NCBI RefSeq assembly: GCF_016908635.1
Contig: NZ_JAFBEG010000004.1
Coordinates: forward strand, 108,308 to 172,307
Direction: 5' to 3'
Length of the DNA: 64,000 nucleotides
Source: Sporohalobacter salinus
GTDB lineage: Bacteria > Bacillota > Halanaerobiia > Halobacteroidales > Acetohalobiaceae
The notes under the pieces were generated by a model. It saw only the letters and a program-made list of their open reading frames with translations. It ran no database searches and had not been told where the DNA came from. The stretch's first letter is position 1. Every line of letters begins with the position of its first letter. Position numbers and translations under genes: made by a program. Shown here piece by piece: positions 34,718 to 43,613 of the stretch.

Positions 34718-36193
34718 ATGAGATATAAAGAGGTAATTATTCAAAGATATAGATTATTAGTAAGATATATAGGGATTTTAACCATAGGTATTGGTTTTAT
34801 TTTATTATTGCCTTTTTTGGCGTTGCCATTTTATCCTCAGGATATAATTTATAGTACTTCATTTTTGATTCCAAGTTTTACATATATAATTTTGGGAAGT
34901 ATGGCCTGGAAGTTAATTAAGTATGAAAAAGACTTTACTTTGTCATTAAAAGAAGGAGGAATTATTGTTTTAGTTTCCTGGATACTAGCAATTATAGCTT
35001 CTGCCTTACCATTTATTATAGCAGGGAAATTGAATTTTACCCAGGCTATTTTTGAGGCTACTAGTGGTTGGACAACAACTGGTTTATCTGTAGTTAATGA
35101 AGCTGAAACTTCTCATATTTTTCTGTTGTGGCGAAGTATAATGCAGTTTTTTGGAGGAGCTGGTTTAGTAGTTGTTATGTTATCTTCTATTCTTCATCCT
35201 TATGGTTTTGGTCTATATAATGCTGAAGGTAGAAGTGATCAATTATTGCCTCATGTAAAACAGTCTGCAAAGGCAATTATGTTTATCTATTCTGGTTATA
35301 CAATAGGGGGGATAATTCTCTATATTCTAGCAGGGATGGAAGTGTTTGATGCTATTAATCATTCAATAGCAGCTTTATCTACAGGTGGATTTTCTACTAG
35401 AACGGCCAGTATTGGCTACTGGAATAGTCTCCCCATTGAAATAGTAACCTGGATTTTAATGTTGTTAGGAACTACTAATTTTGCTACTCATTTTGCTTTG
35501 TTAAAAGGAAAGTTTAAGATATTCTTTAAAAATGGTGAAGTTAGGTTATTGGGAGTATTGATTGCTGTGTTTACTCCAATTATCAGTTATTTTACTTTAG
35601 CAGAGCTATATAGTAACTTACCAAGACTACTAAGAAGAGGAATGTTTGAGACTATAACTGCTATTTCTACAACTGGATTTTCGCTTGATACTTTCAAAGA
35701 CTGGAACTCGTTTGGAATGTTAAGTATGATTTTATTAATGTTAATTGGTGGTGGAACTGGTTCTACAGCTGGAGGAATAAAATTATATAGAATTTATTTG
35801 ATGTTTAAATCATTAATTTGGCAATTTGAGGGGTATTTCTTACCTCAGAATGCTGTAAGAGAAAATTATATTTGGCGTGGAGAAACAAAATTATATATTA
35901 AACCGGAATATATTCGTGAAACTGCTAATTATATTTATTTATACATGGGGACATATCTTATTGGAGTATTTATATATTTAGCTTATGGTTATAATTTAAC
36001 TAATTCAATGTTCGAGTTTGCTTCTGCTTTAGGTACAGTAGGACTTTCAATTGGAATTACGGCTGCTGATGCTCCAGTAGGTATTTTGTGGATAGAAACA
36101 ATTGGAATGTTTTTAGGGAGATTAGAATTTCTAGTTATCTTTTTTGCAGTAGCAAAGATAATTAAGGATTTTAAATTTAATTTATCAGCATAA
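34718..36193 (+). CDS. trkH: Trk potassium uptake membrane subunit TrkH
   Basis: A 491-residue channel-like K+ transporter with four M1-P-M2 repeats. The four selectivity-filter segments are visible as TSGWTTTGLS, LSTGGFSTRT, ISTTGFSLDT and ALGTVGLSIG. The region GGGTGSTAGGIKLYR forms the intramembrane loop of the third repeat. ATG 34718 is preferred over the TTG one codon earlier because AGGAGGGG (34705-34712) stands at a good distance. It is the last gene of the riboswitch-controlled operon. Confidence 0.94.
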   Translation: MRYKEVIIQRYRLLVRYIGILTIGIGFILLLPFLALPFYPQDIIYSTSFLIPSFTYIILGSMAWKLIKYEKDFTLSLKEGGIIVLVSWILAIIASALPFIIAGKLNFTQAIFEATSGWTTTGLSVVNEAETSHIFLLWRSIMQFFGGAGLVVVMLSSILHPYGFGLYNAEGRSDQLLPHVKQSAKAIMFIYSGYTIGGIILYILAGMEVFDAINHSIAALSTGGFSTRTASIGYWNSLPIEIVTWILMLLGTTNFATHFALLKGKFKIFFKNGEVRLLGVLIAVFTPIISYFTLAELYSNLPRLLRRGMFETITAISTTGFSLDTFKDWNSFGMLSMILLMLIGGGTGSTAGGIKLYRIYLMFKSLIWQFEGYFLPQNAVRENYIWRGETKLYIKPEYIRETANYIYLYMGTYLIGVFIYLAYGYNLTNSMFEFASALGTVGLSIGITAADAPVGILWIETIGMFLGRLEFLVIFFAVAKIIKDFKFNLSA

Positions 36194-36223
36194 ATTTGCA
36201 TTCAATGAAGTTATTGATTTAGA

Positions 36224-36685
36224 TTAAGACACTTTATTAAATATTTCTTGCCCCCATCTAGTAATTAAATAAGCTGTTGTTAGTCCAAATAGTAAATTGT
36301 CTCCAAAAAGGACTAAATTAGTTGTGAGGTCATGAGGGGTCAACTGCGCTCCAAGATTATAAAGAAAGCCGTATATTCCAATATACATTAGAGAACTGAC
36401 AGCAACAATACCTTTAAACCACCAATAATCTGAGCCAGTGAACTTAAAGATATAGACTATAATAATTCCCAAAACACTTGAGGCAATTAACCATAAAATG
36501 ATGCCCAAAGCTGCGCCTAAAGGAGCGGTAGTAAATTTTTTTAGTAGGTGAATACTAGAGGAAATCTGAAAGGTATAATATTCAGTGATTCCCAGCTGAA
36601 CAAAAATAAGATTAAATATGAAAGAAGGAATACTACCTATTATACCAGCTAAGCCTCCTAAAAACATTGAATCTTCAATCTGCAT
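36224..36685 (-). CDS. Small four-helix membrane protein, paralogue of 10666-11133
   Basis: A 153-residue protein with hydrophobic segments near residues 10-30, 55-80, 90-112 and 122-140. Its opening QIEDSMFLGGLAGIIGSIP lines up with DRLEDSIQLGMMSGVLCNLP of the other protein, and both share a final ...TNLVLFGDNLLFGL/..NIIFGIFNAL-type helix. This one has a normal ATG (36685) behind CAGGAGGAATT. Function unknown; it resembles small uncharacterised membrane proteins of sporulating Firmicutes. Confidence 0.75.
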   Translation of the reverse strand: MQIEDSMFLGGLAGIIGSIPSFIFNLIFVQLGITEYYTFQISSSIHLLKKFTTAPLGAALGIILWLIASSVLGIIIVYIFKFTGSDYWWFKGIVAVSSLMYIGIYGFLYNLGAQLTPHDLTTNLVLFGDNLLFGLTTAYLITRWGQEIFNKVS

Positions 36686-36884
36686 TTATAATTCCTCCTG
36701 AAGTTTAAGTTTATATTTATAATACCATTTTTAGATGGAAGATATACTCTTGATGATATATTGCAGGGATGAAGTAATTAATCTGGAAATATACAATTAA
36801 GAGAAATTTGCAATTAGAAGAATTTTGGAAATTATTAACCTGGTGTCATATTAAGAAGATATAATAATTTAAAGAGGTGAAATT

Positions 36885-37268
36885 ATGAATAAAGAATTTT
36901 TAACAGCAATTAATTGCATGGATGGTAGAGTTCAAAAACCAGTAATTCAATGGTTACAGCGAGAATATGATAAAAAATATGTTGATATGATTACTGAACC
37001 CGGCCCAAATCTTATCTTAGCCGAAAATCAACCTAAATCCAGTATAGAATCAATCAAAAATAGAGTTGAGATTTCAGTTAATAAGCATGGTTCCAATTTA
37101 ATAGCAGTAGTTGGTCATTATGATTGTGCTGGCAATCCTGCTAATAAAGAAGAGCAGTTAGAACATATTAAGTCTGCGGTGGATAAGGTTGAATCTTGGA
37201 ATTTAAAGGCTGATGTTATTGGTCTGTGGGTTAATAAGAAATGGAAGATAGAGAGAGTAGAATTATAG
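36885..37268 (+). CDS. Small beta-carbonic-anhydrase-like protein
   Basis: A 127-residue protein with the zinc-site pattern of beta-carbonic anhydrases: Cys and Asp/Arg in NCMDGRVQ, and His/Cys in VVGHYDCAG. It is much shorter than ordinary beta enzymes (about 190-220) and lacks the usual N-terminal helices. Such short homologues exist in Firmicutes; hydration of CO2 is plausible but not certain. It starts at ATG 36885 behind AGAGGTGA and is followed by a terminator. Confidence 0.75.
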   Translation: MNKEFLTAINCMDGRVQKPVIQWLQREYDKKYVDMITEPGPNLILAENQPKSSIESIKNRVEISVNKHGSNLIAVVGHYDCAGNPANKEEQLEHIKSAVDKVESWNLKADVIGLWVNKKWKIERVEL

Positions 37269-37282
37269 AGGGAAATTACTAG

Positions 37283-37313
37283 AAAGCCTACTTAATTATT
37301 AAGTAGGCTTTTT
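37283..37313. terminator. Terminator after the carbonic-anhydrase-like gene
   Basis: AAAGCCTACTTAAT and ATTAAGTAGGCTTT form a near-perfect hairpin followed by TT; it can serve the convergent ABC genes as well. Confidence 0.82.
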
Positions 37314-37351
37314 GATTATTTATAGATTAAGAATAACTTTGTTTATTAATA

Positions 37352-38113
37352 TCAGTCTTTAATTTTATAACCAATTTTAAATAGATATGTAACCAATATT
37401 AGAAGAACTATAAATGATCCACTGATAACTGTTAATGAAAATAGATAATTAACATCTGAGTATCCAATAAATGCATATCGAGCCAGATCAACCATATAGA
37501 CAACAGGATTAAATAGAGAAATTTTACTCCAAATTCCTGGTAATGATTTAACAGAATAAAAAACACCGCTTAAGAAGGTTAATGGTGTAATAAAGAAATT
37601 AGAAAAGATTGAGACATGATCGAACTTTTCTGCCCAGAGTCCGGCAATAATTCCTAATAGAGAAAAAACTCCAGCAATTATTGTACTAGCCAGTAATAGA
37701 AACAATGGATGAGCAACTACTCCGCTATAGAATAAGATTGAAACTACATAGATAGCTGTTCCTACAGCTAAGCCTCTGGCAATACCACCGATCATTAACC
37801 CTAAACTTAACTCTATATGAGAAAATGGAGCCAATAATAATTCAACGATCGTTCCTTGGTATTTAGAAATTACTAAAGAAGAAGAAGTATTGGCAAAAGC
37901 ATTCTGTATAATTCCCATAATTATTAATCCAGGGATGATGAATTTAATATAAGGTACAGAATAATTGGCGATTTCTTTGCTTTTAAAAGAATAAGAGAAT
38001 ATGATTAAATACAGGGTAGTAGAAATTAAAGGAGCAAAGATAGTCTGAATAGAAACTTTAATAAACCGCATTATTTCTTTTTTAACTAAAGTGTAGAATG
38101 ATATATAATTAAT
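37352..38113 (-). CDS. ABC-2 type transporter permease, probably initiated at an ATT codon
   Basis: A membrane component of an ABC exporter with six hydrophobic segments and the ABC-2 signature region (GVFYSVKSLPGIW). The first ATG is at 38071, but it has no ribosome-binding site, and the family normally has about 15 more residues of the type YTLVKKEIMRFIK. That sequence is encoded upstream, and the frame opens with ATT at 38113, eight bases after the GGAGG inside the end of the ATPase gene. Start by ATT gives 253 residues. Its first bases overlap the ATPase stop codon, a common coupling. The exported substrate is unknown. Confidence 0.82.
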   Translation of the reverse strand: MNYISFYTLVKKEIMRFIKVSIQTIFAPLISTTLYLIIFSYSFKSKEIANYSVPYIKFIIPGLIIMGIIQNAFANTSSSLVISKYQGTIVELLLAPFSHIELSLGLMIGGIARGLAVGTAIYVVSILFYSGVVAHPLFLLLASTIIAGVFSLLGIIAGLWAEKFDHVSIFSNFFITPLTFLSGVFYSVKSLPGIWSKISLFNPVVYMVDLARYAFIGYSDVNYLFSLTVISGSFIVLLILVTYLFKIGYKIKD

Positions 38114-39029
38114 TGTCTTTCCCTCCTAGATTCGTTAGTTTTAAGAATACATCTTCTAATTTAGCGCTAGAAATGTCTATATCAACAATCTTTAAATTAG
38201 ATTTATAGAGTTGATCTATAAAACCTTTTATTTCTCTTTTTCTTAATTCAAAAGTAATCTTTTTCAGTTCCTTATTAACTTTAACTTTACGATTAGGAAG
38301 AGCTTCAGGGAACTGGTTTATATTTTCTTTCAGTTTAACTTCGACTATTTTTTTATCTATAGAGTTAATTAGATTTTCTTTAGTATCTACAGTGATTATA
38401 TGCCCTTCATCCATAATGGCTATTCTATCACAGAGTGCTTCAGCTTCCTTGAGGTAATGAGTAGTTAGAATAATAGTCTTACCTTCATTATTTAATTGCC
38501 GAATATAATTCCATAGACTATTTCTAAGTTCAACATCGACACCAGCAGTAGGTTCATCTAAAACAATTATATCTGGGTCATGAACTAAAGCCTTAGCAAT
38601 AAGTAATCGACGCTTCATTCCTCCAGATAAATTACGGGCATAAGCCTCTGCTTTATCCTTTAAGTCCATAGCAGTTAGAATTTCATTTATCTTTTCATCA
38701 TTATTTTGAATACCAAAATATCCTGATTGTAATTCCAAAGCTTCTTTAGGATTAAAGTATGGATCAATGACTAGCTCCTGAGGGACAATTCCTAAAGATT
38801 GCTTTGCTTGGCGATGATTTTTATTAATATCAGTTCCTAAAATACTTACTTTTCCAGAATCTTTATGGGCTAATCCAGCTAGGATTTTAATTAGCGTGCT
38901 CTTACCTGCTCCATTTGGGCCCAAGAGTCCAAAAAACTCTCCTTTTTCAATTTTCAAACTAACATCAGCTAGTGCTTGTAAATCATCATAGCTTTTATTC
39001 AGATTTTGAATTTCAATAGCTGCAGACAT
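38109..39029 (-). CDS. ABC transporter ATP-binding protein (ABC-2 exporter)
   Basis: A 306-residue ATPase with Walker A GPNGAGKST, Q-loop PQEL, signature LSGGMKRRL, Walker B IIVLDEPT and switch TTHY. The C-terminal 80 residues form the extra domain seen in YadG/DrrA-type exporters. It is the energy subunit for the permease encoded directly downstream; the two are translationally coupled. The start is ATG 39029 with a GGAG site upstream. Confidence 0.92.
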   Translation of the reverse strand: MSAAIEIQNLNKSYDDLQALADVSLKIEKGEFFGLLGPNGAGKSTLIKILAGLAHKDSGKVSILGTDINKNHRQAKQSLGIVPQELVIDPYFNPKEALELQSGYFGIQNNDEKINEILTAMDLKDKAEAYARNLSGGMKRRLLIAKALVHDPDIIVLDEPTAGVDVELRNSLWNYIRQLNNEGKTIILTTHYLKEAEALCDRIAIMDEGHIITVDTKENLINSIDKKIVEVKLKENINQFPEALPNRKVKVNKELKKITFELRKREIKGFIDQLYKSNLKIVDIDISSAKLEDVFLKLTNLGGKDN

Positions 39030-39197
39030 AAATAAACTCCTTTCTAATTCTTTTCAATCCAGGAATCATTATATTACTTTTGTTACTAATAATCAACTTT
39101 TCATAATGTTAAATATTTTTATATTAAAATAGATAATTAGAATAATCCAAATTTAATTAATATAGATGATAAATAAAATATTTTAGCTTTGGGTTTA

Positions 39198-39290
39198 TTA
39201 AATTAATTCTTTCTTGGAGAGAATATATAGTATTACAAAGCCAATTATTATAAACAAAAAAGTGAGAATAGCTTGTAGTGTAAGACTCAT
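39198..39290 (-). CDS. Small single-pass membrane peptide (30 residues)
   Basis: On the minus strand CAGGAGGTT precedes an ATG at 39290 by eight bases. The frame reads MSLTLQAILTFLFIIIGFVI... and ends KKELI. It is one hydrophobic helix with a basic cytoplasmic end. Divergent from the DUF421 gene. No family recognised. Confidence 0.55.
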   Translation of the reverse strand: MSLTLQAILTFLFIIIGFVILYILSKKELI

Positions 39291-39354
39291 TTTATCAACC
39301 TCCTGATAATTTTTTTATTATAGTAAACACTAATATTTGATAAAAGGGGGATAG

Positions 39355-40104
39355 ATGTCTATGACAATTATTTTTGAAATAATAATTCAGACATTATTAG
39401 CTTTCTTTGCTATTTTATTTTATACCCGAATTTTAGGTAAACAGCAGATTGGTGAATTAAGCTTTCATGACTATGTTAATGGAATCACATTTGGTTCTAT
39501 TGCTGCTACTATGACTACTGATTTTAATCAACGCACATGGCAATATTTATTAGGCTTAACTCTATTTGCTGCTCTGACTTTTTTAATGCAGATGATTGTT
39601 GTAAGGAGTCGTAGGGCTCGCAAAGTTATTCAAGGAGAACCAATAGTTTTAATTCATAATGGCAAAATTTTAGAAAACAATATGAAAAAGTCACGTTTTA
39701 ATTTACAGGACTTAACTGCTCAGTTGCGTCAAAAAGATATTTTTAATTTAAAAGAAGTAGAATATGCTATTTTAGAATCTAATGGGGACCTTAGTGTAAT
39801 GCCTAAGCCAGAACATAAATCTGTTACAGTACAAGATATGGGATTAAGAGTTTCACCAGAGTCAATCCCAACAGAAATAATTACTGATGGGAAACTATTA
39901 CTTCCTAATCTTAAACAACATGGTTTAAGTAAAACCTGGATAAAAAAACAGTTAAAAGCATATGAAATTGCTAATATTGAAGATGTATTTATGGCAGCTT
40001 ATGATCCAGTTAAAGAAGAGCTATATATTGATCTTTATGAAGACAATTTAGGAAAAAATAAAGTTGATGTGAGTGAAGAGTATAATACTAAGGATCAAAA
40101 GTGA
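39355..40104 (+). CDS. DUF421 / YetF-family membrane protein
   Basis: A 249-residue protein: three membrane segments in the first 85 residues (with LGKQQIGELSFHDYVNGITFGSIA, the family hallmark), then two cytoplasmic YetF/YcaP-type domains with KVIQGEPIVLIHNGKI and the RLP-like repeat ALLRE-type replaced here by AQLRQKDIFNLKEVEYAILE. These proteins are linked to the envelope and spore membrane, but their biochemical role is uncertain. ATG 39355 follows AAAGGGGG. Confidence 0.87.
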   Translation: MSMTIIFEIIIQTLLAFFAILFYTRILGKQQIGELSFHDYVNGITFGSIAATMTTDFNQRTWQYLLGLTLFAALTFLMQMIVVRSRRARKVIQGEPIVLIHNGKILENNMKKSRFNLQDLTAQLRQKDIFNLKEVEYAILESNGDLSVMPKPEHKSVTVQDMGLRVSPESIPTEIITDGKLLLPNLKQHGLSKTWIKKQLKAYEIANIEDVFMAAYDPVKEELYIDLYEDNLGKNKVDVSEEYNTKDQK

Positions 40105-40121
40105 TCCTTAGTATTATTTGT
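40084..40121. terminator. Terminator overlapping the end of the DUF421 gene
   Basis: A 14-bp stem (AATACTAAGGATCA / TGATCCTTAGTATT) with a 4-base loop, including the stop codon, followed by ATTTG. Confidence 0.75.
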
Positions 40122-40124
40122 TAC

Positions 40125-40298
40125 TTAATCTCTATCTAGATCTCCAATTTCAGTTAGTTCCTGACTAAGCTCTATTAATTCCTTAGCCTTTTCACGTTGG
40201 TGATCAAGTGTCATCCATCCAAATAAAGCCGGCATACTCTGTGGAGGTGGAGCTCCTTTTTCATGTTCAGGATCATGATTAACATCTTTATCAACCAA
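40125..40298 (-). CDS. Small charged protein of unknown function (57 residues)
   Basis: On the minus strand AAGGAGGTTTTTAA precedes a TTG at 40298. The frame begins MVDKDVNHDPEHEKGAPPPQ, contains SMPALFGWMTLDHQREKAKEL and ends with an acidic helix. The DPEH..PPP head and an amphipathic helix are all that can be said. It is convergent with the DUF421 gene. Confidence 0.55.
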   Translation of the reverse strand: MVDKDVNHDPEHEKGAPPPQSMPALFGWMTLDHQREKAKELIELSQELTEIGDLDRD

Positions 40299-40416
40299 TT
40301 AAAAACCTCCTTATCTTTTTTTATAGTATAACCTATTGACTTTTTTGTAATTCTAATTTAGAATGATATAATTGATAATAATAGATAAAAGTTTTAATAG
40401 AGGAGGAAGATTATAG

Positions 40417-41166
40417 GTGGCCCAACAGAATGTATTACTTCTGGTTAGTTTAATTGGAGAACTTTTACTTAAAAATGGTGCTGAAACCTATCGAGTTGAA
40501 GAAACAATAAGAAAAGTAGGTTCTGCCTATGATTTTGTCAAAACAGAAGTATTTGCTCTACCAACTGGTTTATTTATATCTTTAGAAGATAAAGATAGTC
40601 AAAGCTGGACACGGATTAAAAGAATTAAACATCAGACTACTAATTTACAGAAGGTATCTATGGTTAATGATCTTTCCCGCCAGATTACTACTGGTCAAAT
40701 TGAAGTAAATCAGGCATTAATGGAATTAAGAGAGATTAATAATCATGGAGATAGTTATTCAGCAGTAACTTCTTATTTAGCAGCTGGAATTGGAGGAGTA
40801 ACTTTTTCTTACTTAGTCTACGGTTTAAGACTGGAATTAATTCCTGCTTTTATCGGTGCTTTATTATTAGAAATCTGGATGCATAGTAATAATATAAATA
40901 AATTTATGGCTGAAGTAGTAAGTGGAGGAATAGCTTCCACAATAGGAATAGTTAGTAATTACTTTTATCCTGTTTTGGATTATAATTTAATTATTTTAGG
41001 AATAATAATTATTCTTGTTCCAGGAGTATCAATTACGAATGCTGCCCGCGATATTATTGGTGGTGATTCTTTAGCGGGAATTGTGCGTGGAATGAATGCT
41101 TTATTAACAGCTTTAGCAATAGCTTTAGGTGTAGCATCAATTTTAGGAGTTAAGATATTAGTGTAA
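40417..41166 (+). CDS. Threonine/serine exporter ThrE, large (DUF1212) subunit
   Basis: A 249-residue protein with the cytoplasmic ThrE head (LIGELLLKNGAETYRVEETI, FALPTGLFISLED) and about five membrane helices (VPGVSITNAARDIIGGD is a family motif). In this split form it works with the smaller ThrE_2 subunit encoded 14 bases downstream to export threonine, serine or related molecules. GTG 40417 follows AGGAGGAAG. Confidence 0.88.
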   Translation: MAQQNVLLLVSLIGELLLKNGAETYRVEETIRKVGSAYDFVKTEVFALPTGLFISLEDKDSQSWTRIKRIKHQTTNLQKVSMVNDLSRQITTGQIEVNQALMELREINNHGDSYSAVTSYLAAGIGGVTFSYLVYGLRLELIPAFIGALLLEIWMHSNNINKFMAEVVSGGIASTIGIVSNYFYPVLDYNLIILGIIIILVPGVSITNAARDIIGGDSLAGIVRGMNALLTALAIALGVASILGVKILV

Positions 41167-41180
41167 ATGAGGTGGATAAA

Positions 41181-41612
41181 ATGGAATTAGATATTTTAGC
41201 TGTGTTTTTAGCTACAATTGCCTTTGGAATCATCTTTAAACTACCGAAAAGAACTTTGTTTAACAGTGGTTTAGCTGGAGTATTAGGCTGGGGAGGCTAT
41301 AATTTAGCTTTCAGATTTACTCATAATCAGATATTTGCTAGTTTTTTAGGGGTAGTTGTAATTACAGTTATAGCTGAAATAAGTGCTAGATTACTAAAAG
41401 AACCAGCAACTTTATTTATAGTTTCTGGAATTATTCCTTTAGTACCAGGTAGTCAAGCTTACTTTACTATGCTAAATTTGATTAAAAAAGATTATCAAGC
41501 AGGTTTTGAAACAGGAATAGAGACAATTTTAATTGCTGGAGCTATTTCAGCCGGAATTATTTTTGTTGGAGTTTTGGCTAGATTAAAGACTAATGAATCT
41601 AATCTTCGATGA
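41181..41612 (+). CDS. Threonine/serine exporter ThrE_2 (DUF3815) subunit
   Basis: A 143-residue protein with about five membrane helices and the family motif SGIIPLVPGSQAYFTM. It is the second half of the split exporter. ATG 41181 is preferred over GTG 41172, because the GAGGTGGAT ribosome-binding site includes that GTG. Confidence 0.87.
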   Translation: MELDILAVFLATIAFGIIFKLPKRTLFNSGLAGVLGWGGYNLAFRFTHNQIFASFLGVVVITVIAEISARLLKEPATLFIVSGIIPLVPGSQAYFTMLNLIKKDYQAGFETGIETILIAGAISAGIIFVGVLARLKTNESNLR

Positions 41613-41685
41613 ATCTCCTCTTCATAACTTATCTTTTCAGTAAATTTCCTTCATTATTTAAATAATTATAGATAACTTCTTTAAT

Positions 41686-41711
41686 GGTCAACATTTCGTT
41701 GGCTTTTTTTA
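41686..41711 (+). terminator. Probable terminator after the ThrE pair
   Basis: GGTCAAC and GTTGGCT form a 7-bp stem with wobble pairs, followed by TTTTTTT. Confidence 0.55.
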
Positions 41712-41849
41712 TTTTTCAAAATAAAATATTTTTACTGAGATTAACTCAATTAATGAATAATCTAATTTTAGAAAAATAATATATTTTTAGAACTGATTTT
41801 AATTATAATTGAATTTTAGTAGTGAGTTATAAGAAGAAAGGGGATAGTT

Positions 41850-43103
41850 ATGAATTCTGAGGAGGAGATTATTAAGCTTTATGAGGAAAATCTTAATCCT
41901 GGATTAGCTCGAATAGTTAAATTTATGGGTTTAAATAGTATTGAAGTTGAAGCCCAAGGTACAAAAGTTGTAGATAGCAGTGGAGAAAAATATATTGATT
42001 GTGTAGGAGGGTATGGGAGTCTTAATTTTGGACATCGTCCCCCTAAGATAGTTGCTGCTGTTAAAAAACAGTTAGAAAAGATGCCACTGTCAAGTAAGCT
42101 TTTACTTAATCGTCAGCAGGCTGAATTAGCAGCTAAATTAGCCGAGGTAACACCTGGCGAACTTAAATTTTCATTTGCTTGTAATAGCGGAACCGAAGCA
42201 GTAGAAGGGGCTTTAAAACTTGCAAGGTTATACACTGGTAAATCAGAGATTATTTCTACTGTTAATGCTTTTCACGGTAAAAGCATGGGAGCATTGAGTG
42301 CAACGGGAAAAGAGGAATATAAGGCACCTTTTCAACCTTTGGTACCTGGATTTAAACATGTTCCTTTTGGAGATATAGCAGCATTAGCCAAAGCGGTTAC
42401 TTCCAGGACAGCAGCAATAATTGTAGAACCTATTCAAGGCGAAGGTGGAATCATTCTGCCGCCGGAGGGATATTTAGCGGAAATAAGAAAACTTTGTAAC
42501 GAAAAAGAAATATTGATGATTGTTGATGAAATCCAGACAGGGCTGGGTAGAACTGGTACTAATTTTGCGGTAGAATTTGAAAAGATAGTACCTGATATCA
42601 TGGTTTTAGCTAAATCCTTAAGTGGTGGAGTAATACCTATAGGAGCATTGATTGCTAAATCAAAAGTATGGGACCCCCTCTGTGAATCACCATTTTTACA
42701 TACTTCTACTTTTGGAGGGAACCCTTTAGCAGCAGTAGCTGGTAAAAAGGCATTAGGAATTTTAAAACAAGACAAATTAGCTTCGAGAGCAAAAGAGTTA
42801 GGTAGAAAATTGTTAATAGAATTAAACAAACTACAAATAAAGTATTCAGATTTAATTGAAGAAGTTCGGGGCAGGGGTTTGATGATTGGAATTGAATTAG
42901 TAACAGAAGGAATTGGCGGAATGCTAATTTCTGAATTGACTAAGCGTAATTTGTTAGCTGCCTATACTCTTAATCAACCAAAGGTGATTAGAATAGAACC
43001 CCCGTTAGTTATTACTAAAGAAGAGGTAGATAAAGTAGTAGATATCTTCTCTGCTGCTTTTAGAGAAGTAGCTAAGATGATTTCTAAAGAGGATATATGT
43101 TAG
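41850..43103 (+). CDS. Class-III pyridoxal-phosphate aminotransferase (acetylornithine/putrescine type)
   Basis: A 417-residue fold-type I aminotransferase. The PLP phosphate motif NSGTEAVEGALKLAR, IVEPIQGEGG, IVDEIQTGLGRTG and the Schiff-base Lys255 in LAKSLSGG are all present. The sequence is closest in style to putrescine/ornithine aminotransferases, or to YgjG-type enzymes. The substrate cannot be fixed from sequence. No arginine biosynthesis gene lies nearby. ATG 41850 follows AAAGGGG. Confidence 0.87.
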   Translation: MNSEEEIIKLYEENLNPGLARIVKFMGLNSIEVEAQGTKVVDSSGEKYIDCVGGYGSLNFGHRPPKIVAAVKKQLEKMPLSSKLLLNRQQAELAAKLAEVTPGELKFSFACNSGTEAVEGALKLARLYTGKSEIISTVNAFHGKSMGALSATGKEEYKAPFQPLVPGFKHVPFGDIAALAKAVTSRTAAIIVEPIQGEGGIILPPEGYLAEIRKLCNEKEILMIVDEIQTGLGRTGTNFAVEFEKIVPDIMVLAKSLSGGVIPIGALIAKSKVWDPLCESPFLHTSTFGGNPLAAVAGKKALGILKQDKLASRAKELGRKLLIELNKLQIKYSDLIEEVRGRGLMIGIELVTEGIGGMLISELTKRNLLAAYTLNQPKVIRIEPPLVITKEEVDKVVDIFSAAFREVAKMISKEDIC

Positions 43104-43116
43104 GAGGAAGGAATAA

Positions 43117-43551
43117 ATGCCTGATATAGAAAATTCTATTTTGATTGATGGTGAGATGGAAGAGGTTTATGAAGTTGCTAAAGATATGGAGAATTATCCT
43201 CAATTTATGGAGAATATAGTTGAAGTTAAAGTAGTTGAAAGAGGAGAGAATACTACAATTACTTCTTGGATAGCGGAAGTGGATGATAAGAGATTAACTT
43301 GGAAAGAAAAAGATATCTTTGATCCAGAGAATAAGCATATTTCCTATAAATTAATTGAGGGAGATTTAAAAAAATTTAGTGGAGAATGGCAGTTTGAAGA
43401 GAAGAATATGGGTACAAAACTTAGGTTAACTGTTAACTTTGAATTTGGTGTTCCTATGTTGTCTGCAGTAGTTAATCCTATATTGAAAAAGAAAGTTATT
43501 TCTAATTCTAAGGCTATGCTAAAGGCTATTAAGGAAGAAGTAGAGGCTTAG
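43117..43551 (+). CDS. SRPBCC (START/cyclase-like) domain protein
   Basis: A 144-residue single domain of the polyketide-cyclase/COQ10 type. The N-terminal strand IENSILIDGEMEEVYEVAKDME, YPQFM and a final helix LKAIKEEVEA fit a ligand-binding helix-grip fold. Role unknown; the fold often binds lipids or aromatic molecules. AGGAGGAAGG precedes ATG 43117, 13 bases after the aminotransferase stop, so the two genes are probably co-transcribed. Confidence 0.8.
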   Translation: MPDIENSILIDGEMEEVYEVAKDMENYPQFMENIVEVKVVERGENTTITSWIAEVDDKRLTWKEKDIFDPENKHISYKLIEGDLKKFSGEWQFEEKNMGTKLRLTVNFEFGVPMLSAVVNPILKKKVISNSKAMLKAIKEEVEA

Positions 43552-43613
43552 TTATGATTTAATTATTCTAGGCATAGGTTTGTTAGTAAGAGGTAATTGA
43601 AGGAGAAGATAAT

